Source: Macrotis lagotis
Taxonomy: Eukaryota > Chordata > Mammalia > Peramelemorphia > Peramelidae
NCBI RefSeq assembly: GCF_037893015.1
Contig: NC_133665.1
Coordinates: forward strand, 195,172,146-195,236,145
Length of the DNA stretch: 64,000 nt
Reading direction: 5' to 3'
Made by a program: the position numbers and the translations under genes. Shown in pieces: positions 20,803-33,125 of the stretch. Under the pieces are notes generated by a model. That model worked only from the letters and a program-made list of their open reading frames with translations, ran no database searches and had not been told where the DNA came from. Within the stretch, counting starts at the first letter, position 1; every line of letters begins with the position of its first letter.

Positions 20803-22470
20803 TTACCCCTGTCCTTCCTCAAAAATGTTTTACTTCTAATCATTGTTCTCCCAATCCACCCTTCCTTCTATTACTCCCCTCAGTCTTATTCCTCTACCCC
20901 TTCCCTCCCTATAGAACAAGAGGGATTTCTATACCTAACAGTTTGCATACTCTCTTTGAGCTAATTCCAATGAAATTATGATCAAGGGTTCCTTCCACAT
21001 GTTCCTACTTTCTTCTTCATTGTAATAAAAGCTCTTTTATGCTTCTTTTATGTGCAACAATTTACCCCATTCTGTTTCCTTCCTCTCTTGCTGCATGCCT
21101 ATTTCTCACCTTTTTTAGATATCATCCCATCACAGTGAACTCAACTCATGTCTTCATCTCTGAACACTCTTTCTCACTGTCTTAATACACATCATCTTCC
21201 CATGGAGGAAAGATCATTTTAAATTTATTGAATCTCTTCTGATTTCTCTTTTCTGTTTATCCTTTTATCTTTTTCTTGAATCCGATATTTGAAAGTTAAA
21301 TGTACTATTCAGTCCTGGTCTTTTCATTAGGAATGTTTGAAAGTTCTCTAATTAAATATCCATTTTGCCCCTGAAGAATTCACTTCCTCACTTTTGCTGG
21401 TGATTCTTGGTTGTCATCTTAGGTACTTTGTTCTCCAGAATGTCATATATATTCCAATCCATCTCCTCCTTTAACATAGAAACTACTAAATCTTACGTTA
21501 GCCTCAATATGACTTCTTGAAATTTACATTGCTTTTTTTTCTGGCCATTTGCAATATTTTCCGCTTGACCTAAACCATGGAATTTGGTTATAATATTTCT
21601 GGAGCCTTTCATTTTGGGATCTCTTTTAAGATGATGATTGGTAGATTCAGGGAAATTTTTCTCGATAATTAAAAATATACAATATCCAGATCTATTTTTA
21701 GTTATGGCTTCCTGCTTGTCCATTAATTCTTAAATGGTCTCTTCGCAATCTATTTCCCAGATCAGTTGTTTTTTCCAATGAGATATTTCACATTTTCTCC
21801 TACTTTTTTTATTCTTTTGCTTTCTTTTATTTTTTCTTGATATCTCATGAAGCTACCCAACTCAAATTTTTTAAGGATTTGTTTTCTTTGGTGAACTTTT
21901 GTACCTTTCCTTTTATCTGGCCAATTTTACTTTTCAATAAGTTCCTTTCTTCAATGTATTTTGTACCTCCTTTTCTATTTGGTCAATTCTGTTTTTTTTA
22001 TGAGTTACCTTCAATTTTCAAGGTTAAGTGACTTGCCCCAAATCACACAGCTAGGCAATTATTATGCCTGACACTGGATTTGAACTCAGGTCCTCCTGAC
22101 TTCAGGGCCAGTGCTCTATCCACTGAACCACCTAGCTGCCCCCCCTGTAATCTCTTTTTGACTAGCTGTCTGACCTTTTTAACATATGCGATTTGGGGGA
22201 TCCAGGTCACTACCTCTGATTCATTTGCCTAAGACTTGCTACTAGTTTGCCAGGATTCACTTGTGCCGAACAGTACTCCACTCTTATACCAGTGACCTTT
22301 TCCATCAACCTTTTAAGTTGTATTGGTCTGGAAAATGGTTTCACCCTCAACCTTTTATTGATTCAATTGCTCCAGAATTTGTTTTGAGATATAAATTTCA
22401 TGTTTGGAGATGAATTTGGGAGAGCTCAGGTTAATCCCTGCTTTTGTTCTGCCATCTTGGCTCTGCCCTT
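20802..22470 (-). repeat. L1 5' end with ORF1 remnant
   Basis: The + strand at 22395-22470 is the complement of a marsupial L1 5' terminus ('agagccaagatggcagaac', then 'gagctctcccaaattcatc'). Downstream on the minus strand a coiled-coil region (22010-21730) has repeated Lys/Glu/Asn-rich units. It leads into the ORF1p RNA-binding domain at about 21250-21720, with 'RDPKMKGSRNIITKFHG', 'FLMKRPGLN' and related segments. The frame has several stops. A SINE interrupts it at 22018-22143. After ORF1 the sequence passes through the intergenic spacer and CT repeat and then the LTR-like block, without ORF2. Confidence 0.8.
22018..22143 (-). repeat. WSINE1-like SINE in L1 ORF1
   Basis: 'aggttaagtgacttgcccca', 'ctggatttgaactcaggtcc' and 'ccactgaaccacctagctgcc' in inverse order. 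It splits the L1 ORF1 coiled-coil region. Confidence 0.85.
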
Positions 22471-22474
22471 CCTA

Positions 22475-23636
22475 AAATCATGAATCCTACTTTGCACAGG
22501 AACAAACTATATCTTTCAGATACATAATGCTGCTATGCTATGGATTCCTATTTATGATAGGAAAGTAATGATAATCAAATTCAAATAACTGACCATAATG
22601 GCAAAATGTAAAGTCTATGTGTCTTTAAAAAGTATGTTGATTTAAGGAGGTGAAAATACACCATTTGTTTCCATGTTTTTATTTTCTTGTCTTTGTTTTT
22701 GGGGTGTGTGTGAATATGACTCTATTCATCAGCCCCTGTATAGGATTCCCAAGGTGCCTTGGCTTCCTTGATTATTTTACCTCTTCATGCTTCTGCTCAT
22801 CTCATCCTTTAATTTCTTCCCTGTATTAATTATCCACTTGATTGTGTCCATAGAGAATTCTGCCTTTGTTTGGAATGCCATGGCTGGTGTGGTTGTTTGA
22901 ATTTTTTTCCTGGCTCAATTGTCTAGGTTCCTTTTCATCCATGACACTTTTTCATTATGTTAGGACTCTGGGGGTGATTGTACTTTCAAAAAAGTGATTC
23001 TTAGAGGGTGTTTTTGTTAAGTCAATTGCTGTTTTTGAGTAGATGGTGAAGATGGGGGTTCCTTGTGATTTTCTCTTTGCCATCTTCAGAGACCAGGGAC
23101 CTACCTTCTGTGCTCACCCACTCTTTCAGTGTGGCTCCCTCTTCTCAACAAGTAGAAGTTTTGTCAGAGAGAGGTGGGTCTCCTGGCTAGCCTCAAGGGG
23201 CTCCATGTTTCTTGATGGGTGAAGCAAGGAGCAGAAAAGACAGATTTCCCTGTTTCTCTGTGTGTGTGTGTGGGGGGGGGCGGGAAGGAATGGTATGGAG
23301 AAGCAGATATGTTCTCATTACTCATAGGCCATCTGCCATTCCTCCAACCCATTACTCCTAGGGCTGGAAACTGCCTTTCTTAGACTTGCATTGCTTTCTT
23401 TCAACTGAGTCTTGTCAGGAACTGTCAAACCTGGAAGCCACCCAAACCAAGTTGTCTGCTTTGCTGGGAGATGTCCAACAGTGTCTGAAATTTGCAGGAA
23501 TCACAGAACTACAGATTTTGAGAGTTGAAGGGGACCTTAGTTACCATTTGATCATAAAAGCCACTAAATGATGGAGATCATCATAATAAAAAATAATTTC
23601 TAAATAATAAATATTTCTATAGGGCTGTATGTGAAA
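22475..23636. other. Unique T-rich sequence
   Basis: No repeat family recognised. A (TG)n-(G)n run lies at about 23259-23284. No exon. Confidence 0.4.
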
Positions 23637-23637
23637 T

Positions 23638-23868
23638 CGTTGATCAGCTGTTTCAGTTATGTCTGACTCTCTATGACCTCACTTAGGGTTTTCTTGGCAA
23701 AGATACTGGGATGGTTTTGTCATTTCCTTTTCCAACTTATTTTATAGATGAGAAAACTGAGGCAATGGGTTTAATTGACTTGTCCAGGATCACACAGTGA
23801 CCATCTGAGATGAGATTTGAACTCAATGCTTACCAGTGTTCTGGGAAGCAGGTGCTGATGCCTTTTGC
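23638..23868 (-). repeat. MAR1 SINE
   Basis: 'agttatgtctgactctctatgacc', 'agggttttcttggcaaagatac', 'tttcattttccaactt'-like text and 'gatgagaaaactgaggcaat' in complement order. Confidence 0.85.
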
Positions 23869-23869
23869 T

Positions 23870-24885
23870 TATCATTGGTGACTATTTTCAAAGGAAAACT
23901 CTAAGTCTCGGCCTCTTTCTTCTCCTCTCCCTTTTCTGCCCCATTCTGCCTTGCTTGTTGCATCACAGTCAGAACTTTCCTTGTTCCTTTCTTTGCAGTT
24001 CTCTCCAAAGAGATAACAAATGAAATGCTTCCTGATGTACAGACTTCAAGAGTCTGAAATCAGAACTGAGATGAAACTCTGTGGGGTGGGGGTGGCAATG
24101 ATCTCATGTGCCATTCACAGGCCAAAACAATTACCTAATAGAAGAAGTAGATACTTCCTCAGACAGTGACTTGATCTGGGCACTCCCCATTTTGATTTGG
24201 GCTTCACTCCTTTTTTGGTCCAGAGGGACCAGCTAGGGCACTTTTGGCTGCCAGGAAGTTGATTGAGTAGCCTCTTTGGCATCCTCCCTGTTCCTCATCT
24301 GCATCACCACAATGCTCTAAGAAACAGATCGATGCCTCCTCCTGAGGTGATGTGCTGTTTCTCAAAGGGCTTGTGGCCCATCACCTGAGAAATAGTCCTC
24401 CAGCTCCTATAGCAAAGGGCACAGCTGGCACACCTTTCACAGGGCCATTTTTTCTTTCTTTCTTTTTAACAGGGCCATTTAAAAAAGCATAGCTGATGTG
24501 GCTTTAGCTAAGGAAGAGACACACCTGCCTGGACCCAGCATGATGGTTAGCAGGGCAGAGGGCGGCCCATAGGGAGACCATTCTCTGCCTTTAAAGCATC
24601 CGGCATTTTGTTCCACTTTGTGCATTATCTCCATGGAGACTGACACACTTCTCATCTAATATTCCAAACAGATGCAGCCTCTGGTCTGGAAGCTCTAGTT
24701 AGCAGATGTTTTCAGAGGCATTGCTCTTTCGAGGGACCCGTTTTCTCTGATCCCCTGATCCCCATTATTCCTCTTCTGTCTGCAAGAAGGAGGTGCCCTA
24801 TTGAATACTTCTTAGTGAAAGGAACAGTACCCAGTTCCCAGGAAGCCAGTTTTTGAAACTCTCTTATCAAAGGATTCATCTCTCC
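23870..24885. other. Unique sequence
   Basis: Nothing recognised except a (TTTC)n run at 24449-24468. The part 24480-24690 is repeat-free and even in composition; it could be conserved, but I have no proof. Confidence 0.4.
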
Positions 24886-24887
24886 CT

Positions 24888-24984
24888 GTGTCTTTCTGTC
24901 TCTGTCTGTCTGTCTCTCTTCTGTTCCTGACTGCCTGCTGTCTCTGGCTCTCTGTCTGTCTCTGTCTGTTTCTCTCTCTCTCCG
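24888..24984. repeat. CTGT/CTCT simple repeat
   Basis: Imperfect 'tctgtctctgtctgtctgtc' units. Arg/Asp/Gln-rich minus-strand open frames here are repeat products. Confidence 0.9.
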
Positions 24985-24989
24985 CATGG

Positions 24990-26250
24990 ATTTTATACAA
25001 GAGACAACTAAAAACTTAGACACTATCTCAGAAGTTCCAGTGAGAGAAAATGCTAATTATGAAGAAACGATTGCTATTATTTTTTACAAATCAGGCCTCT
25101 GTGTTCCCCACAACTGTGGTTCAACCTTTCATTTCAAAGCTGACTATGACATCATGGAGAGATGTCTTGACTTGCAGAATTGGATTTAAGTGTGACAGAG
25201 CAAAGTTGTACCTCATTCTCTCTTTTACAATCATCAAAGTCCAATGGCAAAACAAAAGGCAATGGCCTGGGATGCAGCAATGATTTTGGCGTGATGGATG
25301 TCTACTCAAGTTGTGTGCTCTCCACAGCACTTCCTTCAGTCACCTTGATACCTCTTATAATCAGTTGTTCCCATCTATCCATTCTGCCCAGGAAAGTCTT
25401 CATATGCTTGGGGTAGACATTGGATTTGAGACCAGTTGCTTACCCTCATCCTGTTTTACTGTGTCTGCTAAGATGGTTTTACCGGCTATGACCTCCACAC
25501 AAGGCGTTAGTCAGAGAGGCCTGTCATCTCTGATGTGAGGGCTCTGATCTGAGCCTTTTTCAGGGCTGCTTATCTGACTCTGATGTCTACAACTCACCCA
25601 AATCTCACCTGTGGCTCCAAGAAGCTGTGGCTCACCATAACTGTTATTGCTGAGGCCATATCCCTGCTAGGAGGTATACAAATTAAAAATTCAGTCCTTC
25701 TCAGGGAAAGTCATTTCTTTAAAGCACATACATACACTGGGCACATGGGGTTTTAATCAGATATAGTATTGCACTTAATAAATGCACAAATGAGTAACCT
25801 TGATAGTAGAAGGGGAACAAAAGACCATGATTCATCAATTTGCTCCTTGTTCTTCATTGTTCCAAATATAGACCAGGGTTGAGTGTTTCCTTTGTCAGTG
25901 AACACATGACACTCATCTTCCTTTTCAAACCAATGGAGAGGAGCTTTGAGATGAAAAAAGGGGAAAATAGATGGGAATCTTGCTTATTATAGGTCAATCC
26001 ATCCATCTCAGCATAATCTGTTTTTCTTTTTTCCTTTCTTTCTACTTCAAAAGTCACTTGCCATCTTCCACAAACTCTGAAAGTGGTTGGATGAAATTTA
26101 TTTTTTTATATTTTATTTTGATTCTGAACTGAACAAGCATCAAATGTAATGGTCATTTCTTATAAATCTGTATAAAGGTGATAAAGATGATTATGCATGA
26201 ATCTGTGACATTTCTTTTTAGATAAAACTTCAAACTGGTGTTTTTCAAAC
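24990..26250. other. Unique sequence, no gene recognised
   Basis: Several short overlapping open frames (24986-25538) in different frames show no domain. No repeat core. Confidence 0.4.
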
Positions 26251-26258
26251 TTTTCTGC

Positions 26259-26283
26259 TTAACCCTAACCCTAACCCTAATTA
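26259..26283. repeat. Interstitial telomere-like repeat
   Basis: Three complete CCCTAA units plus partial flanks (ttaaccctaaccctaaccct..). Just past it is a fragment resembling a MAR1 tail ('gttgttttttcagtcattcc'). Confidence 0.9.
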
Positions 26284-26344
26284 TCTGTTGTTTTTTCAGT
26301 CATTCCTCCTGCTCTTTTCTCTGGATTTAAAAAAAAGTTACTTC

Positions 26345-26470
26345 AATGGTCTTATTTTCTTCATTCTTTTCCCTTCTTCTTGCCTTCCCTTCCCTTGCTT
26401 TCCCCTGCCTTGCCTTGTCTTACCTTTTCTTCCCTTCTCATTCTTTCTCCTACTGAAAAAAAAATAAAAA
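26345..26470. repeat. Pyrimidine-rich simple sequence
   Basis: 'cccttgctttcccctgcctt' type text ending in an A-rich run. A short open frame here is not a gene. Confidence 0.6.
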
Positions 26471-27235
26471 TAAACCTTTGGGAAAAAATATGCCTAGTCA
26501 AGCAAGATAAATTCACAAAAATGTCTTTTCCTTCTATCAAGAGACAGCATACTTCATCCCCAATCCCTCCAAACTGTATTTATCCCAAAATATTTGTAGC
26601 AGCTCTTCTCTTGGCAACAAAGCATTAGAAATTAAGTGGATGCCTACCCATTGGGAAATGGCTGAATGAGTTGTGGCACATAATTGTGATGAAATGCTGT
26701 CATGTTAGAAGAAATGATGAGAGGGGTTGTTTCATAAAAATCTAGGAAGACTTTTATGAATTCATACAAAATTAAGTGAGAATATTATAAATAGTAACAG
26801 CAATATTGTAAGAATTTTCAACTGTGAAAGTCTTTGCTACTCTAGTAAGACAATGACCCAAGACAATTTCAAAGGACTTATGATGAAAAATTCTGTCCAG
26901 CGCCAGTTCTGATGAACTTTGAATTCAACTTGAAGCTACCCTCTTTATTTTTATTATTATATTTATTTATATATTTATATATATTATATAAAAATATATA
27001 TTTATTATTATATTTATTATATTTTGTTTGTGTTTACTATCACAATTTGGCTAATATGGAAATATATTTGGCCTCATTTCACATATGTAATCAAGATAAA
27101 AGTGCTTTCCTTCTCAAGAAGGCAGGGAGTGGTGGGAGGAAAGAAAGAATCTGGAACTCAAAATTTTAAAAAAAGGTTGTTAAAATGATTTTACATGTAA
27201 TTTTTACATGTAATAAAATAGTTAATGAAATCAAA
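26471..27235 (+). repeat. L1 3' end, older subfamily
   Basis: 'tagcagctcttctcttggca', 'ggatgcctacccattgggaa' and 'atggctgaatgagttgtgg' are the end of L1 ORF2. It runs through 3' UTR-like sequence, an AT-rich expansion (26941-27030) and 'ctcaaaattttaaaaaaagg'. It is more diverged than the copies at 3.5 and 57.3 kb. Confidence 0.7.
26941..27030. repeat. TTATA-rich AT tract
   Basis: Nearly pure A/T with TTTAT and ATAT units inside the L1 3' end. Confidence 0.9.
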
Positions 27236-27361
27236 AGGAAAGGAAGCCATTAGTTTGGCAATGAAAAGTTCATTTGTAACTTCCGAGAAGACAACAATTT
27301 CAACTGAATGATGAAGTCAGAAGTCAGATTTCAGAGGAAAGAAAGAAGGAAACAAATATTT

Positions 27362-27475
27362 ACAAAAATGTTTTTGCAAATATTATCTCATTTAATCCTC
27401 GTAACAACCTTGAGAGAAAGGTGCTATTATTCATATTTTACAGTTAAGAAAACTGAGGTTATATAGGGTCATACA
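27362..27475 (-). repeat. MIR SINE fragment
   Basis: 'tatctcatttaatcctcgtaacaacc' and 'attttacagttaagaaaactgagg' (each in two parts) are MIR landmarks in complement. Confidence 0.75.
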
Positions 27476-27610
27476 CAGTGAATAGAGTGCTGACCCTAGA
27501 GTCAAGGGAACCAGTCTCATACATTTAATACTCCCTAGTTATGTGACTTTGGGCAAATCACTTAAATCCAGTTACCTCCCCCCTCCCCCCCACAAAACCC
27601 AAAAAGATAA
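27476..27610 (+). repeat. tRNA-derived SINE, diverged
   Basis: 'gtgaatagagtgctgaccct', 'gttatgtgactttgggcaaatcac' and an A/C-rich tail. Confidence 0.7.
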
Positions 27611-27684
27611 GGGAAGGGAGTGGGGGTGGGTATCACATTTTTCCTAGAAATTTATGGTTAATAAAATGCACAGAATTTTATTTG

Positions 27685-27815
27685 ATCCTCACCATGACTC
27701 TTGAGTTAAGCACCATTATTGTTCTCATTTTACAAATGAGAAAATTGAATTGAGGCTGCATTTAAATTTAATTCTTCCTGACTTCCAGCACTCTTTCCTT
27801 TGCACCATGTATCTA
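27685..27815 (-). repeat. MIR SINE fragment
   Basis: 'gatcctcaccatgactcttg', 'cattttacaaatgagaaaat' and 'tgacttccagcactctttcc'. Confidence 0.7.
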
Positions 27816-27819
27816 GGTT

Positions 27820-30110
27820 TGTTTCTAAACTTGAGGGAAGCAGTCAGCAGGTAATGAGATACTAAAGATAAAAGAAAATAAGGAAACCAGAGGAGACTAT
27901 TTGTTGGAGAATTTGAGAACAGAAAGGTTCAAGAGCAAATATAGAGTGGTTGGCATTGACCTGAAGAAATTTTAGCTTTATCTAAGACCAGAGTAAAGGG
28001 GTTTGGGTAGGAATATATAAAACCAAATGATGTGAAGAGTAGATAAAGGGGGTGCACTCTGTGTATGATCTCAGTTTTTTTCAGTGAAGGATGAAATGAG
28101 ACCACAACTGAGGGAGTGCCAAGAGAGGCTTAAGGAGAGATGAGAAGGTTTGGAATAGCTACCTTGGAGAGTGGGAGAGGGAAAAGCTGATCTTTGGCGT
28201 GTTCACCCAGAGCTCTTTGACAACTTTTCTAATGGTGTGTGCTGCCAATGTGGATTGTTCATCCCTTCTCCCTCATTCTATCTTTATGGGAACTTTGCAC
28301 ATCCCAGGGCTAGAGTAGTATCACTCTGTCTGACATTCACAGGCACTTGAAGAGTTCCCAAGTGCTTTATATATACATAACACTGGGATGATTCCATCAA
28401 TCCTCAGATCGCTGCAGAATCTCCTAAATGAGATCCATCCTTCCTCAAAGACTCTGGCCTAATCATCCACACAAGGAAAGTCAAGTGGATGAATAAAACT
28501 TATAGTCTAAATGATGACATGCAACTGTAAGGAAAGTCCTTTGAACTGATCTCTAGTATATGGATCTTGGATGGGCTCTGTACTTAGACCCAGAATTTAA
28601 TGGAAGAAGAAGAGAGGGTTATATTACTTTGGGGGGAGTATGCAAACCTTTTGGACCCTTAAGTTTTTCTAAATTTCAAGGACCTGTTTTTTTTTCCATA
28701 TCTGTTCCCTTGGTGATAGTATATATCTATGACTTATGAAATCCCATAGCTTCCAAAGAAGCAAAATTGCATTATCTAAAGGCAAGTGGGGAGGTCCCAC
28801 ATTGGGTGTTAATAAGCATCAGCACCATATTATAAAGAGCTCTGTGAGTAGACAGTAGAATTGGCAGGTCATGAAATCAAAACAAACAACAGTTGGTGGC
28901 CTAATTCCCCCACTCCCTGCACCTGTACATACCTCAGATCACAAATAGTAGGTAAGGAAAGAATCTCCCCTACTTCCTGTTCCTTACTATGAACTTGGAT
29001 GTCTGATCATCTTGATTGCATTTTGGGTATGACTTGCTAACTACATTAGAGGGTAAATGTGGGTCTATATCAGTGAGATGCCAGATTTATGGGCATTTTA
29101 CAAGTCAAACAAGAAAGTACATCTGTTCTGGGATCCACATTTCAGGATGAATTTTAACAAGTTGGAGTACAACTAGAGAAGGATAAGGTAAGAAGAGACC
29201 ACCAGAGATCACTGTATCAAAATCTACCTCAGGAAGTGGCTGAGGATGTGGAGTCTTGAAAAAAGGAGAAGTCTTGAAAGATAACTCTCTCTACTTGAGT
29301 CCAAGGACTTCATCTTGTGCTGCTTGGTTACAGTTGCAAAGTGGAAGATTAGAGGCCGGGAAAAACAAACAAGCAAACAACTCCCACATGGAGAACTGTC
29401 CCAAAGGGGACTAGGTTGACTCTCCTGGGTAGGAGTCCCAAGTACCCCAAGCACAAGCTAGATGACAACTTATGAAGCACGGCGTAGAGAAGATTTCTTA
29501 CAGGTTTGGTCTCCTGAAAAATTTCTGTGATCCTGGGATCAAAATGTACCTCTTTTGTAATTAACCAAAAGAATTTTATGCAATCAGTAATTGGGGGAGA
29601 AGGCTTTAATGGTTAAAGAAGAGAGTGTATTATGAGGAAATGAAAGAAATGTCTCTCTTCATGATCACAAGCCACCACTTGCCTTCTCTAATTGCCTCTC
29701 CTTCCTCACACAGTTACAGTTGGTTATTCCTTTCTCATTTACTTGTAAGACTCATCCATTGAGCCCAAGTGATAATGCTCCATGGAAAACAGTTGTACCT
29801 AATGAAATAGTGGCAAATTCAATGAATTTTCAGCCAGTCTGAACTTTAAAAATGAAATGAATCCTTCAGTGGATCTGTGATCTGGTAGATATGTTCTCTT
29901 CAGCTAATCCCCATGATTAGGATGTCATCTCAAGGTTTTTTCCCCATTCTACTTTTCTACTGAAGTGTAAAATTATTAGTTTTGCTTGTTATTGAGATGT
30001 AAGCTTAGTTTTAAATAGTATTCTTCTTTGACAAGTAAGCAAAATCATTCGGTCGACAGACACGACCTTAGAAGCCCCCATATCTGAGTTCAATGGCTCT
30101 CTATAGTACA
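27820..30110. other. Unique sequence, no gene recognised
   Basis: Mostly single-copy-looking, AT-rich, with no repeat core and no domain-bearing open frame (the longest, 29224-29454 on the minus strand, is featureless). Confidence 0.4.
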
Positions 30111-30111
30111 T

Positions 30112-30432
30112 AATGTTTAGTCTTCATTCTTGAAGAAGACCATAATATCAGGGAGATGATGCCATGATGATAGACAATTGGTTTTGATTTGAGTGAGGGG
30201 ATTCTATGCTAAGTCACCAGCCTCACTTTCTTCTCTGGAGTCATCTGGATCCAGTGGCCAGCTAGGAATCAGGATGACTGCAGATGGCCCTGGATGTGAG
30301 GCAATCAGGGTTAAGTGACTTGCTGCAGGTAACACAGCTAAGCAAGTTTCATGTGTCTGAGGCTGCATTCAAACTCCTGTCCACCCGACTCCTAGGCTAG
30401 TGCTCTATCCACTGTACTACCCAACTACCCTA
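30112..30432 (+). repeat. Composite marsupial SINE, full copy
   Basis: A 5' module ('gtcttcattcttgaagaagacc', 'gagatgatgccatgatgat', 'tcaccagcctcactttcttc', 'gccagctaggaatcaggatg' and 'gatggccctggatgtgagg') joins an inverted tRNA-SINE core ('gggttaagtgacttgctgca' to 'ctatccactgtactaccc'). It matches 6310-6555 and, for the 5' module, 5341-5600. Confidence 0.7.
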
Positions 30433-30484
30433 ATATCCATACCCCCCACAGAATGAATTTAGGGCTAAAGGATATTGCAATTGC

Positions 30485-30612
30485 AGGGGGTTTTGAGATT
30501 ATTTAGTCCAATCTTATCCTGTCAAAGGTGAAAAAACTAAAGACAAGTGCCTTGTCCAAGGTCATAGGTAGTAAGTGGCAGAGCTGGGATTCAAAGTCGT
30601 CTCCTCACTCTG
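30485..30612 (-). repeat. MIR SINE fragment
   Basis: 'gtccaatcttatcctgtca', 'gtgccttgtccaaggtcat' and 'gcagagctgggattcaaag'. Confidence 0.75.
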
Positions 30613-30614
30613 GG

Positions 30615-31855
30615 AGATGAAACTGAGATGGGGAGGAGGGAAGGAAAAGTGAGTCAGAATAAATATAAAAGAAGTCATTCTCTAGTGAAAGGACGCAAGC
30701 CCTCCTCAGAGGATGGATGTGGGAGGACACTATATTTATCCTCTAAGTGAGGATCTGAAATGAAGTCACCTCAGGTGTGAAGCTCATTGGTTTCCTGGCT
30801 CCTTACACAGCATGAATGCTTTCCTGCCACCCTCCTCCCCCATGCAGTCACCTTTAAATGGTATACTTTTTATTTTTGATTGGGTAATTTGGACCATAGG
30901 CCCTAAAAGACATCATGTTTGGATAGGTTTTTCTTCTTTTGTGGGGGTAGTAGTGGTAGTGGTGGTGGTGGTGGTGGGAAAAGCATCTTAAAGCTTTGAA
31001 CCAAGATCAGCTGCTTAGGGAAATGATTTCACATTGGCCAGCATTGCATTAGTCCCATAATAATCTCTACCAAGTCCCCCAAAGTCTCCTACAGTCATTA
31101 GTTCCTTCTACCAAGAGTTTTATGGCCTGGGGAAAGAGGGGCAAAGGGATTATGTTCTAAAACTATAATAAGGTGGGCCAGCTTTTTTAGGTGTACAAAG
31201 CTGAGGGTAGAGTAAACAACTCAACTTAAAGGAAGCATCTGCTCTCTTTAACTTGTGTTACTATGAGGACAAAGGTGTTTGGTGGGTGGAGGAGTTGAGG
31301 ACAGATAATTTTGTATCCTGCCTCAGGTGCAAAATTAACTAGCTAACCTGATAATTCTCTTTTAGAATGGTGAACTGCGGTTCAGGAAAGCTAAGTGTCA
31401 GTGCTCACATGGGTTTAGGAGAAGAATGTGCCACCTGAATTCAATAATAAATTGTGAGCCATTCAGACTCAGGTAAACTCTTTGGGGGCAGCTGGCAGCA
31501 GGATGGATCATGGGAAGGGCATGCCCAATTACAAGATGGAAATCTGGGCTATATTTGCTTCTCGCCAAAAATGAGCTAGTACCATAGAGATCAGAAGCCA
31601 AGTCTGAGTTTGGGTTTTAACACTAAATTTTAAAAAAATAAACCCCATGTGGGTGGGGCTGCACCAGCAAGTAACACTTCCCTATGAGAGCACAGCTCTA
31701 GTGATAGTCACTGCAATGAAACCAAGATGGGAGATTCTGGGCATGGAGGAAAGTCACACAAATACTTATTTTTCAAGTGGGAAACTAAGATTGAGTAGGA
31801 AAGTCAAAGGAACTGGTCTTACTCAGCCTGGGAATTAGCAATATAAAGGCTGATT
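30615..31855. other. Unique sequence with a GTG microsatellite
   Basis: A (GTG/GTA)n run lies at 30948-30977. Otherwise no repeat core or gene. Confidence 0.5.
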
Positions 31856-31968
31856 TATCCATCGATCAATAATCAGTTATTATGGCCAGATACTGCTCAG
31901 TACTGAGGATAAAAGAAGAGACAGAAGACAATCCTTGTCCTCAAGGAGCTCACAATCCAATGACTTTC
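31856..31968 (+). repeat. Ancient LINE/MIR-like 3' end
   Basis: 'atcgatcaataatcagttatt', 'ctgctcagtactgaggata' and 'tcctcaaggagctcacaat', the same family as 1-85 and 44.73 kb. Confidence 0.6.
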
Positions 31969-31969
31969 C

Positions 31970-32612
31970 AAATTTAGAGGAAAAGTAACAGCTCTGGTGA
32001 TGAGGAAGGAGGGGCCAGGACTGGATGCATGTGCTTCCTTCTGGGACAGCCAGGCTTCAGTCAGATCTTATTCCAGCTAGTTGGGGCTGGAGGGATGTGA
32101 CTTCATTCATATTTCTGGTGTCGGTATTTTATGTAGTTGATGGCAGATCATCAGAGTTACTTTGAAGGCAGACCTTGAACTCAGAGGGCTGCACAGAGAT
32201 CCATCTGCTATCACTTAGAAGGGAGCCCCAGATCTCTCTCTGATCTAAGCATCCCTCTGGTGCTTAGGGTTTTGGGGAAGTAGACAGTCAACATCAGTGG
32301 AGGGGTCAAAGAGTGAGGATGAGAAATGATCTGAATGAGAAAGAAATTCTGAGAAATTGAAAGCCTTTCCCTTGAAAGAGTGAGGTGGCCTACTTCCTTT
32401 GCCCATCCAGAATGGTTGGGTTGCTCCTTTCTGAAGAGGAGATAATTTCATTCATAATGATGGGAGTCTGCCTTCATATTAGCCCTAATACTTGGGGAGA
32501 GGGGAAATCTCATATATTCAGTTGGTGTGTAAGGAGAGCTGACCTCCCTCCTTTGGGGCAAGAGAAATTCTGCTCCCATTAGAGAAAGAATCTGGAATGG
32601 CCTCTGGGACCT
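31970..32612. other. Unique sequence
   Basis: Nothing recognised. Confidence 0.4.
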
Positions 32613-32818
32613 GTAATAATAATAGCAACAACGACAAGTGCCAACATTTATGTAGCTCTCGTGTTACAAACTTCACAATTATTAGAAGACTTGATCCTCA
32701 CAGGACTTGGGAGGTATTGCTACTATTATCACTCACATTAGACAAATGAGAAAACTGAGGCAAACAGGTGACTTGTCTAAGGTCATACTGTAGCAGGGCA
32801 ATTCTGGACACAGAGCTG
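32613..32818 (-). repeat. MIR SINE
   Basis: 'gccaacatttatgtagctct', 'cttgatcctcacaggacttg', 'acaaatgagaaaactgaggc' and 'gtgacttgtctaaggtcat'. Confidence 0.8.
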
Positions 32819-32819
32819 G

Positions 32820-33125
32820 ACTGGAGGGGGATGTTCTCCATTACTTCTTGGTCATGCCATTTGGGCGGGGAGAAGGCATAGTCCTAATGAACAGCTGCTC
32901 ATGCTCGATGAACGCTGTCTTAGTCACTCCTTGGGGACCACCGTTGTAGCATGCACATTGGAGAATATGCTGGGGCCAGGTGCTAAGCTCTCCTCAAACA
33001 CTGCCCAGACTCTTTCTCTTTGACTCCTGCTTCTCCCCTCCTCTCCCCTTGTTTCCTTTCCAGATGGATTCACACGATCCACTCCATGCTGACCCAATTC
33101 TATGTGGCTCCCCATCTGTCTTGAT
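32820..33125. other. Unique sequence
   Basis: Nothing recognised. Confidence 0.4.

Noticed and set aside
20611..20964. 117-codon open frame with Ser-Leu repeats
   Set aside because: Translates the (TC)n microsatellite.
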